Shown one piece after another: positions 9,398-21,950 of a DNA stretch of 45,440 nt. The notes under the pieces were generated by a model that was given only the letters and a program-made list of their open reading frames with translations, did no database searches and was not told where the DNA came from. Each line of letters starts with the position of its first letter. Position 1 is the stretch's first letter. Source of the DNA: an uncultured Pelagibacteraceae bacterium. GTDB lineage: Bacteria; Pseudomonadota; Alphaproteobacteria; Pelagibacterales; Pelagibacteraceae. The DNA is taken from assembly GCA_902515175.1 (NCBI GenBank), contig CABXTP010000003.1, positions 1 to 45,440 on the forward strand, in the 5' to 3' direction. The position numbers were made by a program, and so were the translations under genes.

Positions 9398-10465
9398 ATG
9401 TCAGATCTTACAAAAATAAAAAACGAATTTTTTATAAAATTAAATAGGAAACTGAACCTCTCTGAATTAAATGATATAAAATCTAATCTATTTGGTAAAA
9501 ATGGATTAATTACTTCACAGTTTAAGAAAATTGGATCTATCACTGAGAATGAGAGAAAAAAATTTGCATCAGACTTAAATATTTTAAAAGATGAATTACA
9601 AAATCTTATCAACGTTAAGATAACAGAAATTCAAAATGCTGAAATTAATGAAAAACTAGAAAAAGAGAAAATAGATATAACTCTACCTGAAAGACCTTTT
9701 GTAAAAGGTAAAATTCATCCTGTTTCACAAACAATTGATGAAATATCCTCAATATTTTCTGAAATAGGCTTTAACGTTGAGGAGGGCCCAGATGTTGAAA
9801 ATGAATATAATAATTTCACTGCTTTAAATACTCCTGATAATCATCCAGCAAGAGATATGCATGACACTTTTTATTTAGATAAAAAAAAACAAAAATTATT
9901 AAGAACTCATACTTCACCAGTTCAAATTAGAACTATGCTAAATAATAAACCACCATTTAAAATTATTGCACCGGGAAGAACTTATAGATCAGATAGTGAT
10001 CAGACCCATTCTCCAATGTTTCATCAAGTAGAAGGACTTCACATAGATAAAAACATTAATATGGGACATTTAAAAGGATGTTTAGAACATTTTATAAAAG
10101 AATTCTTTGAAGTTAATAAAATCAAAATGAGATTTAGACCAAGCCACTTCCCTTTTACAGAACCATCTGCTGAGGTTGATATTGGGTATCAATTTAAAAA
10201 TGGAAAATTAAAGATTGGTGAAGGTGACCAATGGCTTGAAATATTAGGATGTGGAATGGTACATCCAAATGTTTTGAAAAATGTGAAAGTTGATCCTAAT
10301 AAATTTCAAGGATATGCATTTGGTATAGGTATAGATAGATTAGCAATGCTAAAATACGGTATTAATGATTTAAGAGCTTTTTTTGACTCTGATTATAGGT
10401 GGTTAAATCATTTTGGGTTTGATCCATTAGATGTGCCTACAAATTACAGGGGTTTGAGTCGATGA
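9398..10465 (+). CDS. pheS: phenylalanyl-tRNA synthetase alpha subunit
   Basis: Catalytic subunit of the alpha2-beta2 enzyme that charges tRNA-Phe. The 355 residues comprise an N-terminal coiled-coil region for tRNA contact (about 1-95) and a class II catalytic core: [10 protein letters not shown] (near 171), motif 2 with [21 protein letters not shown], and motif 3 GIGIDRLAM near the end. The ATG at 9398 gives a normal N-terminus. The last four bases overlap the pheT start (ATGA), indicating translational coupling that would keep the subunits at equal levels. Confidence 0.98.
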   Translation: MSDLTKIKNEFFIKLNRKLNLSELNDIKSNLFGKNGLITSQFKKIGSITENERKKFASDLNILKDELQNLINVKITEIQNAEINEKLEKEKIDITLPERPFVKGKIHPVSQTIDEISSIFSEIGFNVEEGPDVENEYNNFTALNTPDNHPARDMHDTFYLDKKKQKLLRTHTSPVQIRTMLNNKPPFKIIAPGRTYRSDSDQTHSPMFHQVEGLHIDKNINMGHLKGCLEHFIKEFFEVNKIKMRFRPSHFPFTEPSAEVDIGYQFKNGKLKIGEGDQWLEILGCGMVHPNVLKNVKVDPNKFQGYAFGIGIDRLAMLKYGINDLRAFFDSDYRWLNHFGFDPLDVPTNYRGLSR

Positions 10466-12870
10466 AGATTACATTTGACTGGCTTAAAGATCATTTAATT
10501 ACAAAAGAGAAAGATACAAAACTTTTAGAGCAACTCACTAATATTGGTCTAGAGGTTGAAAGTGTAGAAAATTTATCTAATGGCCTTGATTTATTTAAGG
10601 TAGCAAAAATAATTAAAATAGAGAGACATCCAAATGCAGATAGACTGAAAGTCTGCGATGTTAGTATTGGTAACCAAGAAATACTAAAAGTTGTTTGTGG
10701 CGCCAATAATGCTAGAGAGGGATTAATCACAATATATGCTCCGCCAGGATCAGTTATCCCTAAAACAAATACAAAATTAGTAGTAGCAAAAATTAGAGGT
10801 GTTACTTCCTATGGTATGCTTTGTTCAGAGTCAGAATTAGATTTATCAAATGAGAGTGATGGAATAGCAGAGTTATCATCAACAAAATATGCAAAAAGAA
10901 TTGGAAAGAGTTTTTTTTCAAAATCAAGTTCGAATCTAATTGATTTATCTATAACACCTAATCGACCTGATTGCCTTGGTGTTAGAGGGATAGCAAGAGA
11001 TTTAGCTGCTTCAGGTTTTGGAAAATTAAAAGAATTAAAAGAAATTAAAATCAAATCTAAAATAAAACAAACATTAAATATTAAAATAAATAAAGAAAAA
11101 GACCAAGGATGTGGTGTTTTTGGAAGTTGTTTGATTTCTAACGTAAAAAATATTGAGAGTCCTAAATGGTTAAAAGATAAATTAATCTCAGTTGGTCAAA
11201 AACCAATTTCAGCAATTGTTGATATAACTAATTATGTAATGCTCGATATAAATCGCCCACTACATGCGTACGATGCTGATAAAATTGAAAAAGGTATCAT
11301 AGTAAGAAATTCTAAAGAGGGAGAAGAATTTACAGCACTTGATAATAAAGTTTATAAATTAGAAAATGGCATGTGTGTTATAAGCGATTATAAAGGTATT
11401 TTGGGATTAGGTGGAATAATTGGAGGAACAAGATCAAGCACAGAATTCAATTCAAAAAATATATTATTAGAGTCAGCTTATTTTGATCCAAGATCTATAA
11501 GAAAGACTGCAAAAAAATTAAATTTAGATACAGATGCAAAATTTAGGTTTGAAAGAGGTATTGATCCACAATCCATCGAAGCAGGTTTAAATAAAGCTTC
11601 AATATTGATTAAAGAAATCTGTGGCGGTGAAATTAGTAAAGTAGATATCCAAAAATTAGAAACATATAAAAATAAAATAATAAGATTTAATCCATTTTTG
11701 TTTGAAAAAATATCTGGCTTCAAAATTTCTACTACTCAAATATTTAAGATATTAAAAGATCTTGGTTTTCAATATAAAAAAGAAAAAAACTTTATAAAAA
11801 TAATAGTACCATCTTGGAGACCTGATATTTCACAAGAAATTGATATTGTCGAAGAGTTAGTAAGGATAAGTGGTTACGACAAAATAAAAACTATTTATCC
11901 AACAAAAGTTAGATCAAAATCTACTTTAACTAAATCACAAAAATTATTTCATTTCTTACAAAGAGCTATTGCATCTAAAGGTTATTTAGAAGCAATAACA
12001 TGGTCATTCACTGACTCTAATTATAATATTCATTTTAAAGAAAAGAATAAAGAAATTGAGATTGTAAATCCAATTAGTTCTGATTTAGGTGTTTTGAGAA
12101 ATTCAATATTTTCAAATTTAATCATGTCTATTAGAAAAAACTTAGATAGAGGTTTTAAAGATTTATCAATATTTGAAATAGGTCCAATTTTTACTGGTTC
12201 AAATCCAGGTGAACAAAATACTGTGGTTTGCGGTCTGTCTTCGGGTAAAAAATCTAGACTATCCTGGATTGAAGAAGAGAGAAATGTGGACGTATTTGAT
12301 GTTAAGAGAGATGTAATTCAGACTTTAGTGGAGGCAGGATATAGCTATGATAAATTTTTCATAGATAATGAAACTCCAACTTATTATCATCCAGGTAAAT
12401 CAGGTAGATTATTTTTGAATTCTGGAAAAGATAATGTAGCAGCATACTTTGGAGAAATTCATCCTAATATTCTTAAGAAAGTAGACGTTAAAACTGAGTC
12501 TTTAGTTGGATTTGAAATATTTTTAGATAATTTAAAATTACCAAGAAAAACATTAAATGATCAAAAAAAACAATTTGATGTTTCAGATTTTCAAAAATCA
12601 GAGAGAGACTTTGCTTTTATTGTTAATAAAGATGTTAAAGCACAAGATTTAGTAAATGTTATTTCGAGTGTTGATAACAAGTTAATTAGCAATATTAAGG
12701 TTTTTGATGTTTATGAGGGGCAAAATATTCCAGAAAATCAAAAATCAATAGCAATAAGCGTAACTATTCAATCTAATGAAAAAACATTAAATGATAATGA
12801 CTTAGAAAATATCACTAATTTGATAATTAAAGCTGTTGAGAATAAAACTGGCGCTAAAATTAGATCTTAA
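10462..12870 (+). CDS. pheT: phenylalanyl-tRNA synthetase beta subunit
   Basis: Partner of PheS; provides tRNA binding and editing of mischarged Tyr-tRNA. The 802 residues show, in order, the N-terminal B1 region, an EMAP-like tRNA-binding domain ([12 protein letters not shown] near 54-65), the B3/B4 editing domain (near 210-390), B5, a catalytic-like core ([17 protein letters not shown] near 455), and a C-terminal ferredoxin-fold anticodon-binding domain. Length matches the usual 790-810. It starts inside the last codons of pheS. Its cognate tRNA-Phe at 43720 has unusual D- and T-loop bases. Confidence 0.98.
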   Translation: MKITFDWLKDHLITKEKDTKLLEQLTNIGLEVESVENLSNGLDLFKVAKIIKIERHPNADRLKVCDVSIGNQEILKVVCGANNAREGLITIYAPPGSVIPKTNTKLVVAKIRGVTSYGMLCSESELDLSNESDGIAELSSTKYAKRIGKSFFSKSSSNLIDLSITPNRPDCLGVRGIARDLAASGFGKLKELKEIKIKSKIKQTLNIKINKEKDQGCGVFGSCLISNVKNIESPKWLKDKLISVGQKPISAIVDITNYVMLDINRPLHAYDADKIEKGIIVRNSKEGEEFTALDNKVYKLENGMCVISDYKGILGLGGIIGGTRSSTEFNSKNILLESAYFDPRSIRKTAKKLNLDTDAKFRFERGIDPQSIEAGLNKASILIKEICGGEISKVDIQKLETYKNKIIRFNPFLFEKISGFKISTTQIFKILKDLGFQYKKEKNFIKIIVPSWRPDISQEIDIVEELVRISGYDKIKTIYPTKVRSKSTLTKSQKLFHFLQRAIASKGYLEAITWSFTDSNYNIHFKEKNKEIEIVNPISSDLGVLRNSIFSNLIMSIRKNLDRGFKDLSIFEIGPIFTGSNPGEQNTVVCGLSSGKKSRLSWIEEERNVDVFDVKRDVIQTLVEAGYSYDKFFIDNETPTYYHPGKSGRLFLNSGKDNVAAYFGEIHPNILKKVDVKTESLVGFEIFLDNLKLPRKTLNDQKKQFDVSDFQKSERDFAFIVNKDVKAQDLVNVISSVDNKLISNIKVFDVYEGQNIPENQKSIAISVTIQSNEKTLNDNDLENITNLIIKAVENKTGAKIRS

Positions 12871-12874
12871 TAGT

Positions 12875-14683
12875 ATGAGCACTATCAATAACATCAGAAA
12901 TTTCGCAATTATTGCACATATAGATCATGGTAAATCAACTATAGCTGATAGGATTATTCATAAATGTGGAGGTTTAACTGAAAGAGAGATGAAAGCTCAA
13001 GTTCTAGACTCAATGGATATTGAGAGAGAAAGAGGTATTACAATTAAAGCTCAAACTGTAAAATTAAATTATAAATCTAAAGATGGAAATAATTATATAC
13101 TAAATATTATTGATACTCCTGGCCATGTTGATTTTAGTTATGAGGTAAGTAGATCCCTATATGCTTGTGAAGGATCTATATTAATTGTTGATAGCACCCA
13201 AGGAGTTGAAGCACAAACCTTGGCTAATGTCTATCAAGCATTAGATATTAATCATGAAATAATTCCAGTTTTAAATAAAATAGATTTACCAGCATCAGAT
13301 ATCGATAAAACTAAAAAACAAATTGAGGATGTAATTGGAATAGATACTGATAATGCTGTTCCATGTTCAGGAAAAACCGGTGAAGGTATTGATGAAATAC
13401 TTGAACAAATTATAAATAAGTTGCCTGGTCCTATTGGAAATTCTAAAGAGGATTTAAAATGTTTATTAGTTGATAGTTGGTATGATACATATCTTGGAGT
13501 TGTGATTTTAGTGAGAATAATTAATGGTAAAATTACAAAAAATATGAAAGTTAAGATGCTTTCTACAAATCAAGATTATATTGTTGAAAAAGTTGGTGTA
13601 TTTACCCCAAAGCCAAAAGATATAAAAGAATTAAATAGTGGAGAAATTGGTTTTATAACAACTGGGATAAAAGTTTTATCGGAAACAAAAGTTGGAGATA
13701 CTATTTGTGATGCTTCGAAGCCTGCAGTAGAACCTTTACCCGGTTTTAAACCAAGTAAACCAGTAGTATTTTGTGGTTTATTTCCAGTTGATAGCTCAGA
13801 ATATCAAAAATTAAAAGATGGTTTAGCAAAGTTACAGCTAAATGACTCAAGTTTTTCTTTTGAGGCAGAATCCTCGTCAGCCTTGGGATTAGGTTTTAGA
13901 TGTGGCTTTTTAGGTCTTCTTCATCTTGAGATCATAACTGAAAGACTTGAAAGGGAATTTGATGTTAATTTACTTACAACAACTCCGGGTGTGGTTTATA
14001 AGGTCAATTTGAACAAAGGTGATGTTATTGATCTACAAAATCCTTCAAGTTTACCAGATCCAACAATAATTAAATCTATTGAAGAACCTTGGATAAAAGC
14101 AACTGTAATCACGCCAGATCAATATTTGGGTTCAATAATTAAATTGTGCCAAGACAAAAGAGGCATTCAGACAAATTTAACTTACTCAGGAAATAGAGCT
14201 GTAATAACATACGAGCTACCTTTAAATGAAGTAGTTTTTGATTTCAATGATCGAATAAAATCAATGACGAGTGGTTATGCGAGCTTTGATTATGACATAG
14301 ATGGATACAAAGAAGGAGACTTGGTAAAGTTAGGAATTTTGGTGAATGGTGAGCCTGTAGACGCTCTTGCAATGATGATTCATAAAGATTTTGCACAAAA
14401 AACAGGCAGAGAAGTTTGTGAAAAATTAAAAGATTTAATTCCAAGACATAATTTTATGATTCCGGTACAAGCAGCGATTGGAGGAAAAATTATAGCTCGG
14501 GAAACCATCAAAGGATTTAAAAAAGATGTGCTTACAAAAATACATGGAGGTGGCGCTACAGATAGAAAGAGAAAATTATTAGAGAAACAAAAAAAAGGGA
14601 AAGCTAGATCAAAACAATTTGGCAGAGTAGAAATTCCACAAGAAGCATTTATAGGAGTTTTAAAAATTTCTAAAGATCAATAA
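12875..14683 (+). CDS. lepA: elongation factor 4 (LepA GTPase)
   Basis: Ribosome-associated translational GTPase acting at stalled or initiating ribosomes. From the ATG at 12875 ([20 protein letters not shown]) the protein has 602 residues, close to the normal 599; the frame is open from an earlier ATG at 12836, but that would add an atypical 13-residue extension lying inside pheT. Motifs: G1 AHIDHGKS, G2 with ERGIT, G3 DTPGH, G4 NKID, then EF-G-like domains II, III and V and the LepA-specific C-terminal domain ([27 protein letters not shown] region). It ends in a 14-bp overlap with the convergent GT61 gene. Confidence 0.98.
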   Translation: MSTINNIRNFAIIAHIDHGKSTIADRIIHKCGGLTEREMKAQVLDSMDIERERGITIKAQTVKLNYKSKDGNNYILNIIDTPGHVDFSYEVSRSLYACEGSILIVDSTQGVEAQTLANVYQALDINHEIIPVLNKIDLPASDIDKTKKQIEDVIGIDTDNAVPCSGKTGEGIDEILEQIINKLPGPIGNSKEDLKCLLVDSWYDTYLGVVILVRIINGKITKNMKVKMLSTNQDYIVEKVGVFTPKPKDIKELNSGEIGFITTGIKVLSETKVGDTICDASKPAVEPLPGFKPSKPVVFCGLFPVDSSEYQKLKDGLAKLQLNDSSFSFEAESSSALGLGFRCGFLGLLHLEIITERLEREFDVNLLTTTPGVVYKVNLNKGDVIDLQNPSSLPDPTIIKSIEEPWIKATVITPDQYLGSIIKLCQDKRGIQTNLTYSGNRAVITYELPLNEVVFDFNDRIKSMTSGYASFDYDIDGYKEGDLVKLGILVNGEPVDALAMMIHKDFAQKTGREVCEKLKDLIPRHNFMIPVQAAIGGKIIARETIKGFKKDVLTKIHGGGATDRKRKLLEKQKKGKARSKQFGRVEIPQEAFIGVLKISKDQ

Positions 14684-15770
14684 TTTTTTTTATTAATTTT
14701 AAGTGCTTCTTTTCAAGATAAATTTTAAATGGATAATTTTTGTCAGAATTATTTTTTTTTGTTTTTATTCGATAATATTTTAAATTCAAAAATTTACTTA
14801 TCGTCTCACATTTTTTATTTGGGTGGTCAGATGGAATTATTTCAATAATTTTTGTTCCGGGTTTACAAAATATGATATTTGTAAAAGATGCACCATGAGC
14901 ACCGAGGATAATAGATGCTTTTTTATAAATATGTATTTGATTTTGAAAACTCTTTTTTTCTGGCTGAATTATTTCAAAATTTTCTCTAAATAATAAATTT
15001 TTTATGTCATTTATATTTTCAATTTGGCAATGATTGTAATTTGAACTTGAACGGTCTAAAAATATTTTTTTTTTTGTGACTATTTTTAAAGATCTTTTTA
15101 AAAATATTTTTCTATTAAAATCAATTATCCATCGGGGTATATTCTTTACTTGTCTCTGAAATTCCCCTTTTTCATACCATGGATGTTCTACAGAAAAAAT
15201 TTCATTAGCATAAATATGATTAAATTCTTCACTATCTAAAAGTTTTTTATTCTTAATACCGATCATATTGAAAATCTTAATTTGCCAAAATTTTATATTT
15301 GAGACATAAAAAAAATTAATTTCAGTTAAATTAATTTTTGATTTTAAAATATAAATTTTTGGCAAAATATCAAAAATAAAATGAAAAAAATTATTACCAC
15401 TTGCTCCTTGATTTAAATTACAAACCTTACCTTTGATTTTTTTTATAAAAGAGTTTGTTCCATTTTTTATTACAGAATTATATTTAGCATTTCTTAGGAT
15501 CCCATTAGATTGTTGAAATGACATTTCAGGAACGATAATATTATTTTTTATAATTGCTACGTTTTCATTTTTATCAGTAAAAATTCTTGCGTTTTTAATT
15601 TTATAAATCTTATATTTTAAATTCGTTTTTGGTTTTGATATTAAACTTTTGATTATTTTCAGATGCAATCTTGACTTCACTTTTTTTGGTGTAGATACTT
15701 TCCCGTATAAAAAAATAAAAATTATTTTAATTACTTGTTTATAAAAATATTTGATTTTTTTCTTAATCAT
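14670..15770 (-). CDS. glycosyltransferase family 61 / DUF563-type protein
   Basis: A 366-residue protein resembling the GT61 (DUF563) family, which transfers pentose or hexosamine residues in capsule, O-antigen or glycoprotein glycans. Evidence is the C-terminal block [19 protein letters not shown] followed by [12 protein letters not shown] and a late tyrosine-containing strand (LKYYRIK), which is the family's diagnostic region, and [19 protein letters not shown] in the middle. A hydrophobic N-terminal stretch (residues 13-23, within a Lys-rich context) may be a membrane anchor. It is A+T-rich and Lys/Ile/Asn-heavy even compared with neighbours. It overlaps lepA at its 3' end and is divergent from the oxidoreductase gene by only 18 bp. 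Confidence 0.75.
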   Translation of the reverse strand: MIKKKIKYFYKQVIKIIFIFLYGKVSTPKKVKSRLHLKIIKSLISKPKTNLKYKIYKIKNARIFTDKNENVAIIKNNIIVPEMSFQQSNGILRNAKYNSVIKNGTNSFIKKIKGKVCNLNQGASGNNFFHFIFDILPKIYILKSKINLTEINFFYVSNIKFWQIKIFNMIGIKNKKLLDSEEFNHIYANEIFSVEHPWYEKGEFQRQVKNIPRWIIDFNRKIFLKRSLKIVTKKKIFLDRSSSNYNHCQIENINDIKNLLFRENFEIIQPEKKSFQNQIHIYKKASIILGAHGASFTNIIFCKPGTKIIEIIPSDHPNKKCETISKFLNLKYYRIKTKKNNSDKNYPFKIYLEKKHLKLIKKIIDL

Positions 15771-15788
15771 TTGATGTAAGTTGATGAA

Positions 15789-16820
15789 ATGAGTCGAATA
15801 GTAAAATGGGGCATTTTAGGTCTTGGGAATATAGCATATGAATTTGCAAAATCATTTTATAATACAAATAACGCGAAATTAATAGCAGTAGCCAGCCGAA
15901 GTAGCGATAAATTAAATACATTTAAAAAGGATTTCAAAATTAAAGATGAATTCTTATTTTCTAATTATGAAGAATTGATTAATAACAAAGAGATTGACAT
16001 TGTTTATATAGCTTTACCAAATAATCTTCATTATCATTGGATTTCAAAATTATTGGATATTAAAAAAAATATTTTTGTTGAAAAGCCCTCATTTATTAAT
16101 TTTGAAGAATGCAAATTAGTATTTGAACATAAAAATTTTAAAGAAATTTTTTTTGGGGAGGGTTTTATGTATAGATATCACCCACAATTACTTAAGGTAT
16201 CTGAAATAATAAATAATAAAGTAATAGGTAATCTGATTTCGATGAAATCAGATTTTGGAAAAAATTTAATTTATAAAAAAAATTTTTTTGGCTTTTTGAA
16301 AAAAAAAATAGATAAAAATAAAAGACATTTTAATAATGAGCTTGGGGGTGGAGTTATTTTCGATCAAGGCTGTTATCCTCTATCAATGAGTATATTTATT
16401 GCATCGTTGATAAAGGATGTTAATTATGAATATTTTGAAACTAAAGGGATTAAAAAAACTTACGAATTTAATGATTTAGATATTGAAAGTTCTATTGATA
16501 TAATATTTGATAAAAAATTTACATCTCAAATATCGGCATCATTTAAAAATAATTTGGGTAGCAAAACTGTCATTATTGGTGACGAGGGTCAGATCATTAT
16601 CAAGAATTCCTGGAATCCGAATGCAGGGGAAATAGAGGTAATTAATAATAACCAAAAAAAATATAATTTTAAAAATGTTAAAAGTATTTATAGTTTGGAG
16701 ATTGAAAATATTAGCAACGACATTTTAGAAAATAGACGAGAAGCCAGTTTTCCAGGAGTTAATAAAAAAGAAATATTTATAAATTCAAAATTAATAAATG
16801 AATGGGCAAATGAAAAATAA
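15789..16820 (+). CDS. Gfo/Idh/MocA family NAD(P)-dependent oxidoreductase
   Basis: A 343-residue sugar or inositol dehydrogenase-like enzyme. The Rossmann motif WGILGLGNIAYEFA lies at residues 7-20 and the family's EKP motif (VEKPSF) near residue 98; the C-terminal half has the mixed sheet domain with a GGGVIFDQGCYPLSM segment in the position of the usual substrate-binding D-G-H/Y region. Such enzymes in glycan clusters oxidise or epimerise nucleotide-sugar or sugar intermediates; the exact substrate is unknown. It overlaps the following GT17 gene by 11 bp, so the two are likely co-translated and may supply and use the same sugar. Confidence 0.88.
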   Translation: MSRIVKWGILGLGNIAYEFAKSFYNTNNAKLIAVASRSSDKLNTFKKDFKIKDEFLFSNYEELINNKEIDIVYIALPNNLHYHWISKLLDIKKNIFVEKPSFINFEECKLVFEHKNFKEIFFGEGFMYRYHPQLLKVSEIINNKVIGNLISMKSDFGKNLIYKKNFFGFLKKKIDKNKRHFNNELGGGVIFDQGCYPLSMSIFIASLIKDVNYEYFETKGIKKTYEFNDLDIESSIDIIFDKKFTSQISASFKNNLGSKTVIIGDEGQIIIKNSWNPNAGEIEVINNNQKKYNFKNVKSIYSLEIENISNDILENRREASFPGVNKKEIFINSKLINEWANEK

Positions 16821-17613
16821 AATTTTTGATTGTATAACCTTTTTTGACAACAATTTTATTTTTGATTTTAGATTTAATATTTTAAAGGATGTTGTAGATT
16901 TCTTTGTAGTTTGTGAGTCAAAATTTGATCATAGAAATAAACCAAAAAAATTAAATTTTGACAATAATTTATATCCTAAAAATAAAATTAAATATTTTGT
17001 ATTAGATACTCCGTTTCCTGAAAAAACAGACTTATGGCAAAATCAGGCAATACAAAGAGAATTTTTACTTGAAAATTTAGATTTCGCAGAACCAAATGAT
17101 TTTATTTTTTTTTCTGATCCAGATGAAATACCTAATCCAAAAATTTTAGAAAATTTTCAACTAGAAAAAAAATATGGTATTTTTTTTCAAAAATGTTTTA
17201 ATTATAAATTCAACCTTTTCAATGCTTACGAGTCTCCTTGGGAAGGCACAAGGGTTTGTAGAAAAAAAAATTTAAAATCTATTGATTTTATGAGACAGAA
17301 AATCAAATCTAAAAATTTAAAATATAAATTTTATAGATTTGATAAGGAGAAAAGTATAGAAATTTTTAGAAATGCTGGTTGGCATTTTAACAATATAATG
17401 TCTCCAGAAACAATATCAACAAAACTAAAAACATTTGCACATTCTGAATTTAGCTCTACAAAATTTTCTGATCCCATAATCATTAAATCAAAAATTGAAA
17501 AAAAAATTGATCTTTTTGAAAGAGGACATCGGTATGAAAAAATAAGATTAGATAATACGTTTCCAGATTATTTATTAAAAAATCATGAAAAATACAAACT
17601 TTACATATTATAG
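16810..17613 (+). CDS. glycosyltransferase family 17 protein
   Basis: Resembles GT17, whose founding members are beta-1,4-N-acetylglucosaminyltransferases; bacterial members sit in surface-polysaccharide clusters. Diagnostic features are the opening [10 protein letters not shown], the [15 protein letters not shown] segment (near 36-50), [11 protein letters not shown] (acidic DxDE metal/nucleotide motif) and GWHFNN in the C-terminal half. The start at 16810 (MKNKIFDC) gives 267 residues and an 11-bp overlap with the upstream gene; an in-frame ATG at 16798 would add four residues and cannot be excluded. The tRNA-Ser gene begins four bases after its stop codon. Confidence 0.8.
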   Translation: MKNKIFDCITFFDNNFIFDFRFNILKDVVDFFVVCESKFDHRNKPKKLNFDNNLYPKNKIKYFVLDTPFPEKTDLWQNQAIQREFLLENLDFAEPNDFIFFSDPDEIPNPKILENFQLEKKYGIFFQKCFNYKFNLFNAYESPWEGTRVCRKKNLKSIDFMRQKIKSKNLKYKFYRFDKEKSIEIFRNAGWHFNNIMSPETISTKLKTFAHSEFSSTKFSDPIIIKSKIEKKIDLFERGHRYEKIRLDNTFPDYLLKNHEKYKLYIL

Positions 17614-17617
17614 AAAA

Positions 17618-17707
17618 GGAGAGGTGGCCGAGTGGTTGAAGGCGCACGCTTGGAAAGCGTGTAAAGGGGAAACTCTTTCATGGGTTCGAATCCCATTCTC
17701 TCCGCCA
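17618..17707 (+). tRNA. tRNA-Ser (anticodon GGA)
   Basis: A full class II tRNA with long variable arm. Acceptor GGAGAGG pairs with TCTCTCC, discriminator G, and CCA is encoded (17705-17707). The anticodon stem CACGC/GCGTG encloses TTGGAAA, giving anticodon GGA, which reads UCC and UCU. The T-arm ATGGG-TTCGAAT-CCCAT is canonical. It sits four bases after a glycosyltransferase stop codon, inside the surface-glycan cluster, so its transcript may be processed from that mRNA. Confidence 0.97.
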
Positions 17708-17750
17708 TTCTATATATCTCCGATTGTGATATTATTAAAAAATTAAAAAA

Positions 17751-18500
17751 ATGGGATTGAGAACTTTTATAAAAAAAAAAATTTATAATTTAAAATTTTC
17801 CAAAGGAAAGCACTCTGAAATCAAGAATAAAACAATTTTAATTACGGGAGCAAGCTCTGGGATTGGTTTAGGTCTTTGTAAAAAATTAGTTAAGTATAAT
17901 AAAATAATTGCCATTTATAATAAAAATTTACCAAATTTAGGAGACATAGAAAATTCTAATTTTATCTCTGTAAAGTGTGACCTTGCTGATATGGATAATT
18001 ATCAAAATATAGAGAAAACAATTTTAGATAACAATGTTGAATTAATTATTAATTGTGCCGGTCAATTTGGATCAAGTAGTCAATTAATAAGTAATATAGA
18101 TTTTAATAATTTAATTAATATTTTAAAGTTGAATTCTCTTTCCATTTTGAAAATATTACAGTTAATTTACCAAAACAATAAAATGAATTATCTAAAAAAA
18201 ATAATTAATTTGACTAGTAGAGCTGGAAGTATTGAATTAAATGATAAAGGTAATTTATATGTTTATAGGACAAGCAAATCTACTTTAAACTCTATCTCAA
18301 AAAACTTATCAGTAGATTTAAAAAAACAATTCGGAATTTCAACAATAACGATTGATCCTGGAAATGTACAAACAGGTATGAATCAAAAGGGATTTCTCAG
18401 TTCAGAAAAATGTGCTGAATATTTAATTGATATTATTTGTGATAATAAAGATCATAATGGCGCATTCATAAACTTATTAAAAATAAAAATGCCCTGGTAG
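17751..18500 (+). CDS. SDR family NAD(P)-dependent oxidoreductase
   Basis: A 249-residue classical short-chain dehydrogenase/reductase. Visible motifs are the cofactor loop TGASSGIGLGL (about 32-42), NCAG (near 101-104), the catalytic Ser in NLTSRAG, and the YRTSK catalytic Tyr/Lys pair (YxxxK). A Lys-rich, mildly amphipathic N-terminal extension of about 28 residues precedes the Rossmann fold. The substrate is unknown; its place after GT17 and tRNA-Ser suggests sugar or lipid modification in the same cluster, but it could act alone. gyrB follows after 106 bp with its own promoter-like element. Confidence 0.9.
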   Translation: MGLRTFIKKKIYNLKFSKGKHSEIKNKTILITGASSGIGLGLCKKLVKYNKIIAIYNKNLPNLGDIENSNFISVKCDLADMDNYQNIEKTILDNNVELIINCAGQFGSSSQLISNIDFNNLINILKLNSLSILKILQLIYQNNKMNYLKKIINLTSRAGSIELNDKGNLYVYRTSKSTLNSISKNLSVDLKKQFGISTITIDPGNVQTGMNQKGFLSSEKCAEYLIDIICDNKDHNGAFINLLKIKMPW

Positions 18501-18574
18501 GGTGAATTTATAGGCTATATCAAACAATTTTTTTATATATTTAAGATTTTAAAATAAGCAATTTTTAAAAAAAA

Positions 18575-20664
<2,090 letters not shown>

Positions 20665-20666
20665 AA

Positions 20667-21950
20667 ATGAAGTTTTTTGAAACTTCAAAATACCATTCAT
20701 TCAAAAAATCGACTTATATTGCTTTAAGATGGATTGGTATCATTGGACAGTTAATAGCAGTAAATTTTGTCTATTTTATTTTAAATTTTAAGTTTGATTT
20801 TATAACCTCAAATTTAGTAATATTTTTAGGAATAATTAGTAATTTATACTTAACTTTTGTTTATCAAAAAACTCAATTATCTGACAGATCAGCATTTATT
20901 TTTTTAGTAATTGATATTTTGCAATTAGGAATATTACTCTATTTAACCGGAGGTATAGTTAATCCTTTTATAATATTCATATTAATACCAAGTGTATTTT
21001 CTTCTTCAAATTTAAGTTTCAGAACTAATTGTTTATTTGTTGCTTTGACCACTATTATAATAATAATTCTAACCTTTTATTCAACGGATTTACCCTTTCC
21101 TTTAAGTAACCATTTTCATGTAAGTCCTTATTATCTATACTCTATACCTATCGCATTAATAATTGCCTTGATTTTTTTAAATTACTTTGCAATGACATTT
21201 GGGACTGAATCTCGCCTTAGAAAAGAGGCATTATCTAAAATAGAGGAAGTTATGGCAAATGAACATGAACTTCTATCCTTAGGTGGCCAAGCAGCTGCTG
21301 CAGCTCATTCATTAGGAACACCCCTTTCAACTATAACAATTATTTCTAACGAATTGTCAAAACAATTTAAAGGTCAAAAGGAAGTTGAGAAGGATATAGA
21401 ATTACTATCTAGTCAAGTCGAAAGATGTAATGCAATTTTGAAAAAATTAACCCTAAATCCTGTAGAGGAAGACGATTTTATTGATAAAGATATTTCTATA
21501 AGGGAATATATCAATGAAATAGTTCAGTCATTTAAAGAAATAAGTAAAAAAAATTTTATCTTTAATTATGATCAAGACTCAAACAAAAAAAAAATTACAA
21601 AATCTATAGAAATTATTTATGGATTAAGAAATTTTATAGGGAATGCAAATAAATTTGCAAAAAATAATGTTTTTATTAATCTTAAAAGTAATAGTGAATT
21701 TACAGAAGTAACGATTGAGGACGATGGTTCTGGATACCCAAGTGATATAATACAAAAAATAGGTGAACCTTATTTGAAAACTTATGATTTGCAGTCAAAG
21801 TTAAAAACTGGTTTAGGTTTAGGTATCTTTATAGGAAAAACCTTATTAGAAAAAAACTTCGCATCAGTAAATTGCAGGAATTCAAAAACTAGGAGTGGTG
21901 CTGAGGTCTTAATTAAATGGAAAAACAAAGATTTATTTAATATTAATTAA
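20667..21950 (+). CDS. regB: RegB/PrrB-type redox-sensing histidine kinase
   Basis: Membrane sensor kinase of the RegB/PrrB/ActS group, which controls energy and redox genes through a RegA-type regulator. The 427-residue protein has about six hydrophobic segments in the first 180 residues, including the ubiquinone-binding-type motif GGIVNPF (95-101). The H-box [14 protein letters not shown] places the phospho-His at 214 and matches the Ala-rich RegB form; the redox-sensitive Cys of RegB has a counterpart at Cys254 (QVERCNAIL). N box (GNANKFA) and G boxes ([18 protein letters not shown]) follow. No response regulator lies beside it, so the partner must be elsewhere. It follows gyrB by two bases and converges on cobT with an 8-bp overlap. 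Confidence 0.88.
   Translation: MKFFETSKYHSFKKSTYIALRWIGIIGQLIAVNFVYFILNFKFDFITSNLVIFLGIISNLYLTFVYQKTQLSDRSAFIFLVIDILQLGILLYLTGGIVNPFIIFILIPSVFSSSNLSFRTNCLFVALTTIIIIILTFYSTDLPFPLSNHFHVSPYYLYSIPIALIIALIFLNYFAMTFGTESRLRKEALSKIEEVMANEHELLSLGGQAAAAAHSLGTPLSTITIISNELSKQFKGQKEVEKDIELLSSQVERCNAILKKLTLNPVEEDDFIDKDISIREYINEIVQSFKEISKKNFIFNYDQDSNKKKITKSIEIIYGLRNFIGNANKFAKNNVFINLKSNSEFTEVTIEDDGSGYPSDIIQKIGEPYLKTYDLQSKLKTGLGLGIFIGKTLLEKNFASVNCRNSKTRSGAEVLIKWKNKDLFNIN

Noticed and set aside
12836-12874. Longer LepA start inside pheT
   Set aside because: The extension is not typical of LepA, and the ATG at 12875 gives the normal length and N-terminus.
17618-18500. Integrative element at tRNA-Ser
   Set aside because: No integrase, no transposase and no second copy of the tRNA 3' end was seen nearby.
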